A stretch of DNA of 64,000 bases from positions 620,001 to 684,000 of the forward strand of contig NZ_CP031848.1 in NCBI RefSeq assembly GCF_003441595.1, given 5' to 3'. Of the stretch, positions 63,587-64,000 are shown in pieces. The translations under genes were made by a program, and so were the position numbers. Source of the stretch: Marinobacter sp. Arc7-DN-1 (GTDB lineage: Bacteria; Pseudomonadota; Gammaproteobacteria; Pseudomonadales; Oleiphilaceae). The notes below the pieces were generated by a model. That model worked only from the letters and a program-made list of their open reading frames with translations, was not told where the DNA came from and made no database searches. How positions within the stretch are numbered: position 1 is the stretch's first letter; every line of letters starts with the position of its first letter.

Positions 63587-64000
63587 GGGGATGTGAATTC
63601 CATTCTCTCTTGGCCGGCGGTTGCCAATGGTTCCTTTTCGAGCAATTGCAGGTTTCTTAGCACGTCACCCATGGCGGTAAACCGGAAATGGCCCAGCAGT
63701 TGGCCCAGCCTGTGTTCGCACACATCCAGGTTGTTGTAGTGCCGAAACCGGGAAAACCATTTAACGTCCAGCCGTGGCTGGCCCGGGTCTACCTCCCAGG
63801 GATGGAGGTAGAACACGAACGGCTGGCCCTGGCGGTTGATGCTGCCCAGGCCCCAGCGGCTGAACCAGTAGGGAAACAACCGAAAATAGCCACCGCCGGC
63901 GATTGGCAGGGTGTACCCGGGAAACTTCAATGTGCTCAGGGGGAATTCGGCCAGTTCATGGCCTTTGTCGGTTTTCAGGCGGTGGGGCCAGCGTGGTGTA
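63580..64000 (-). CDS. XrtA-system polysaccharide deacetylase, C-terminus only
   Basis: The frame is open from 64000 and gives the C-terminal domain of the XrtA-associated NodB deacetylase: GGGYFRLFPYWFSRWGL, FVFYLHPWEVDPGQP, RFRHYNNLDVCEHRL and FRFTAMGDVL are signature segments. The catalytic NodB part lies outside the window. It confirms that the genes at this end belong to the XrtA exopolysaccharide cluster, like xrtA at 11.8-13.4 kb. The ORF continues upstream of the TTG at 63930, so that TTG is not the start. Confidence 0.92.
   Translation of the reverse strand, partial: TPRWPHRLKTDKGHELAEFPLSTLKFPGYTLPIAGGGYFRLFPYWFSRWGLGSINRQGQPFVFYLHPWEVDPGQPRLDVKWFSRFRHYNNLDVCEHRLGQLLGHFRFTAMGDVLRNLQLLEKEPLATAGQERMEFTSPC

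Noticed and set aside
1..64000. CRISPR arrays, tRNA and rRNA genes
   Set aside because: No regularly spaced repeats and no tRNA or rRNA signatures were seen on either strand.

Overview
The window reads as the chromosome of a marine gammaproteobacterium, most likely Marinobacter or a close relative. The evidence is a dnaX-ffs pair, a complete PrsK/PrsR/PrsT sensory module, an exosortase of the XrtA (EpsH) type, and an XrtA-type polysaccharide deacetylase. All of these belong to the PEP-CTERM/exosortase exopolysaccharide system. The genus is inferred from gene content; no marker was searched.

Layout. 1-5.3 kb is housekeeping: dnaX (3' part missing), 4.5S RNA, a 2OG-Fe(II) oxygenase, a hexose-6-phosphate mutarotase, a membrane acyltransferase and an atypical SDR protein. 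5.3-11.7 kb holds prsK-prsR-prsT on +. From 11.8 to 26.6 kb a long minus-strand cluster carries xrtA, two GNAT/FemAB-like proteins, glycosyltransferases (GT2 and GT4), an asparagine-synthase-like amidotransferase, a Wzx-type flippase, an O-antigen-ligase-type polymerase and a NodB deacetylase. 26.6-28.9 kb is a junction of gene debris: a RES/Xre toxin-antitoxin pair with the toxin frameshifted, a vapB-vapC deletion fusion, and the 3' end of an IS66-type element.

28.9-36.4 kb holds genes unlike the flanks: a membrane-anchored PQQ-type sugar dehydrogenase fused to cytochrome c, a secreted GH30-like glycosidase, a ferric-reductase-like membrane protein, a UDP-galactopyranose-mutase-like flavoprotein whose C-terminal membrane domain also occurs as a separate small protein next to it, and a methyltransferase. 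37-54.7 kb is a second polysaccharide locus with its own flippase, two zinc-ribbon methyltransferases, an ArnT-like membrane glycosyltransferase, UDP-xylose synthase, three Gfo/Idh/MocA oxidoreductases, GT4 enzymes, a NodB deacetylase, and four related GT2-like proteins that have lost the usual DxD metal motif. 54.9-56.3 kb encodes one secreted protein of unknown function.

56.5-64 kb returns to minus-strand genes of the XrtA-type cluster: an AT-rich GT4, a sugar-transfer ATP-grasp protein, a CapK/PaaK-like adenylating enzyme, a GT4, an acyltransferase, a GT2, and the C-terminus of the XrtA deacetylase at the window edge. The simplest reading is one XrtA exopolysaccharide cluster split by, or extended with, a second polysaccharide island, with toxin and IS remnants marking its left edge. 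The candidates for undescribed biology are the GT2-like family with a shared C-terminal motif, the flavoprotein with its detachable membrane domain, and the redox gene group beside them.
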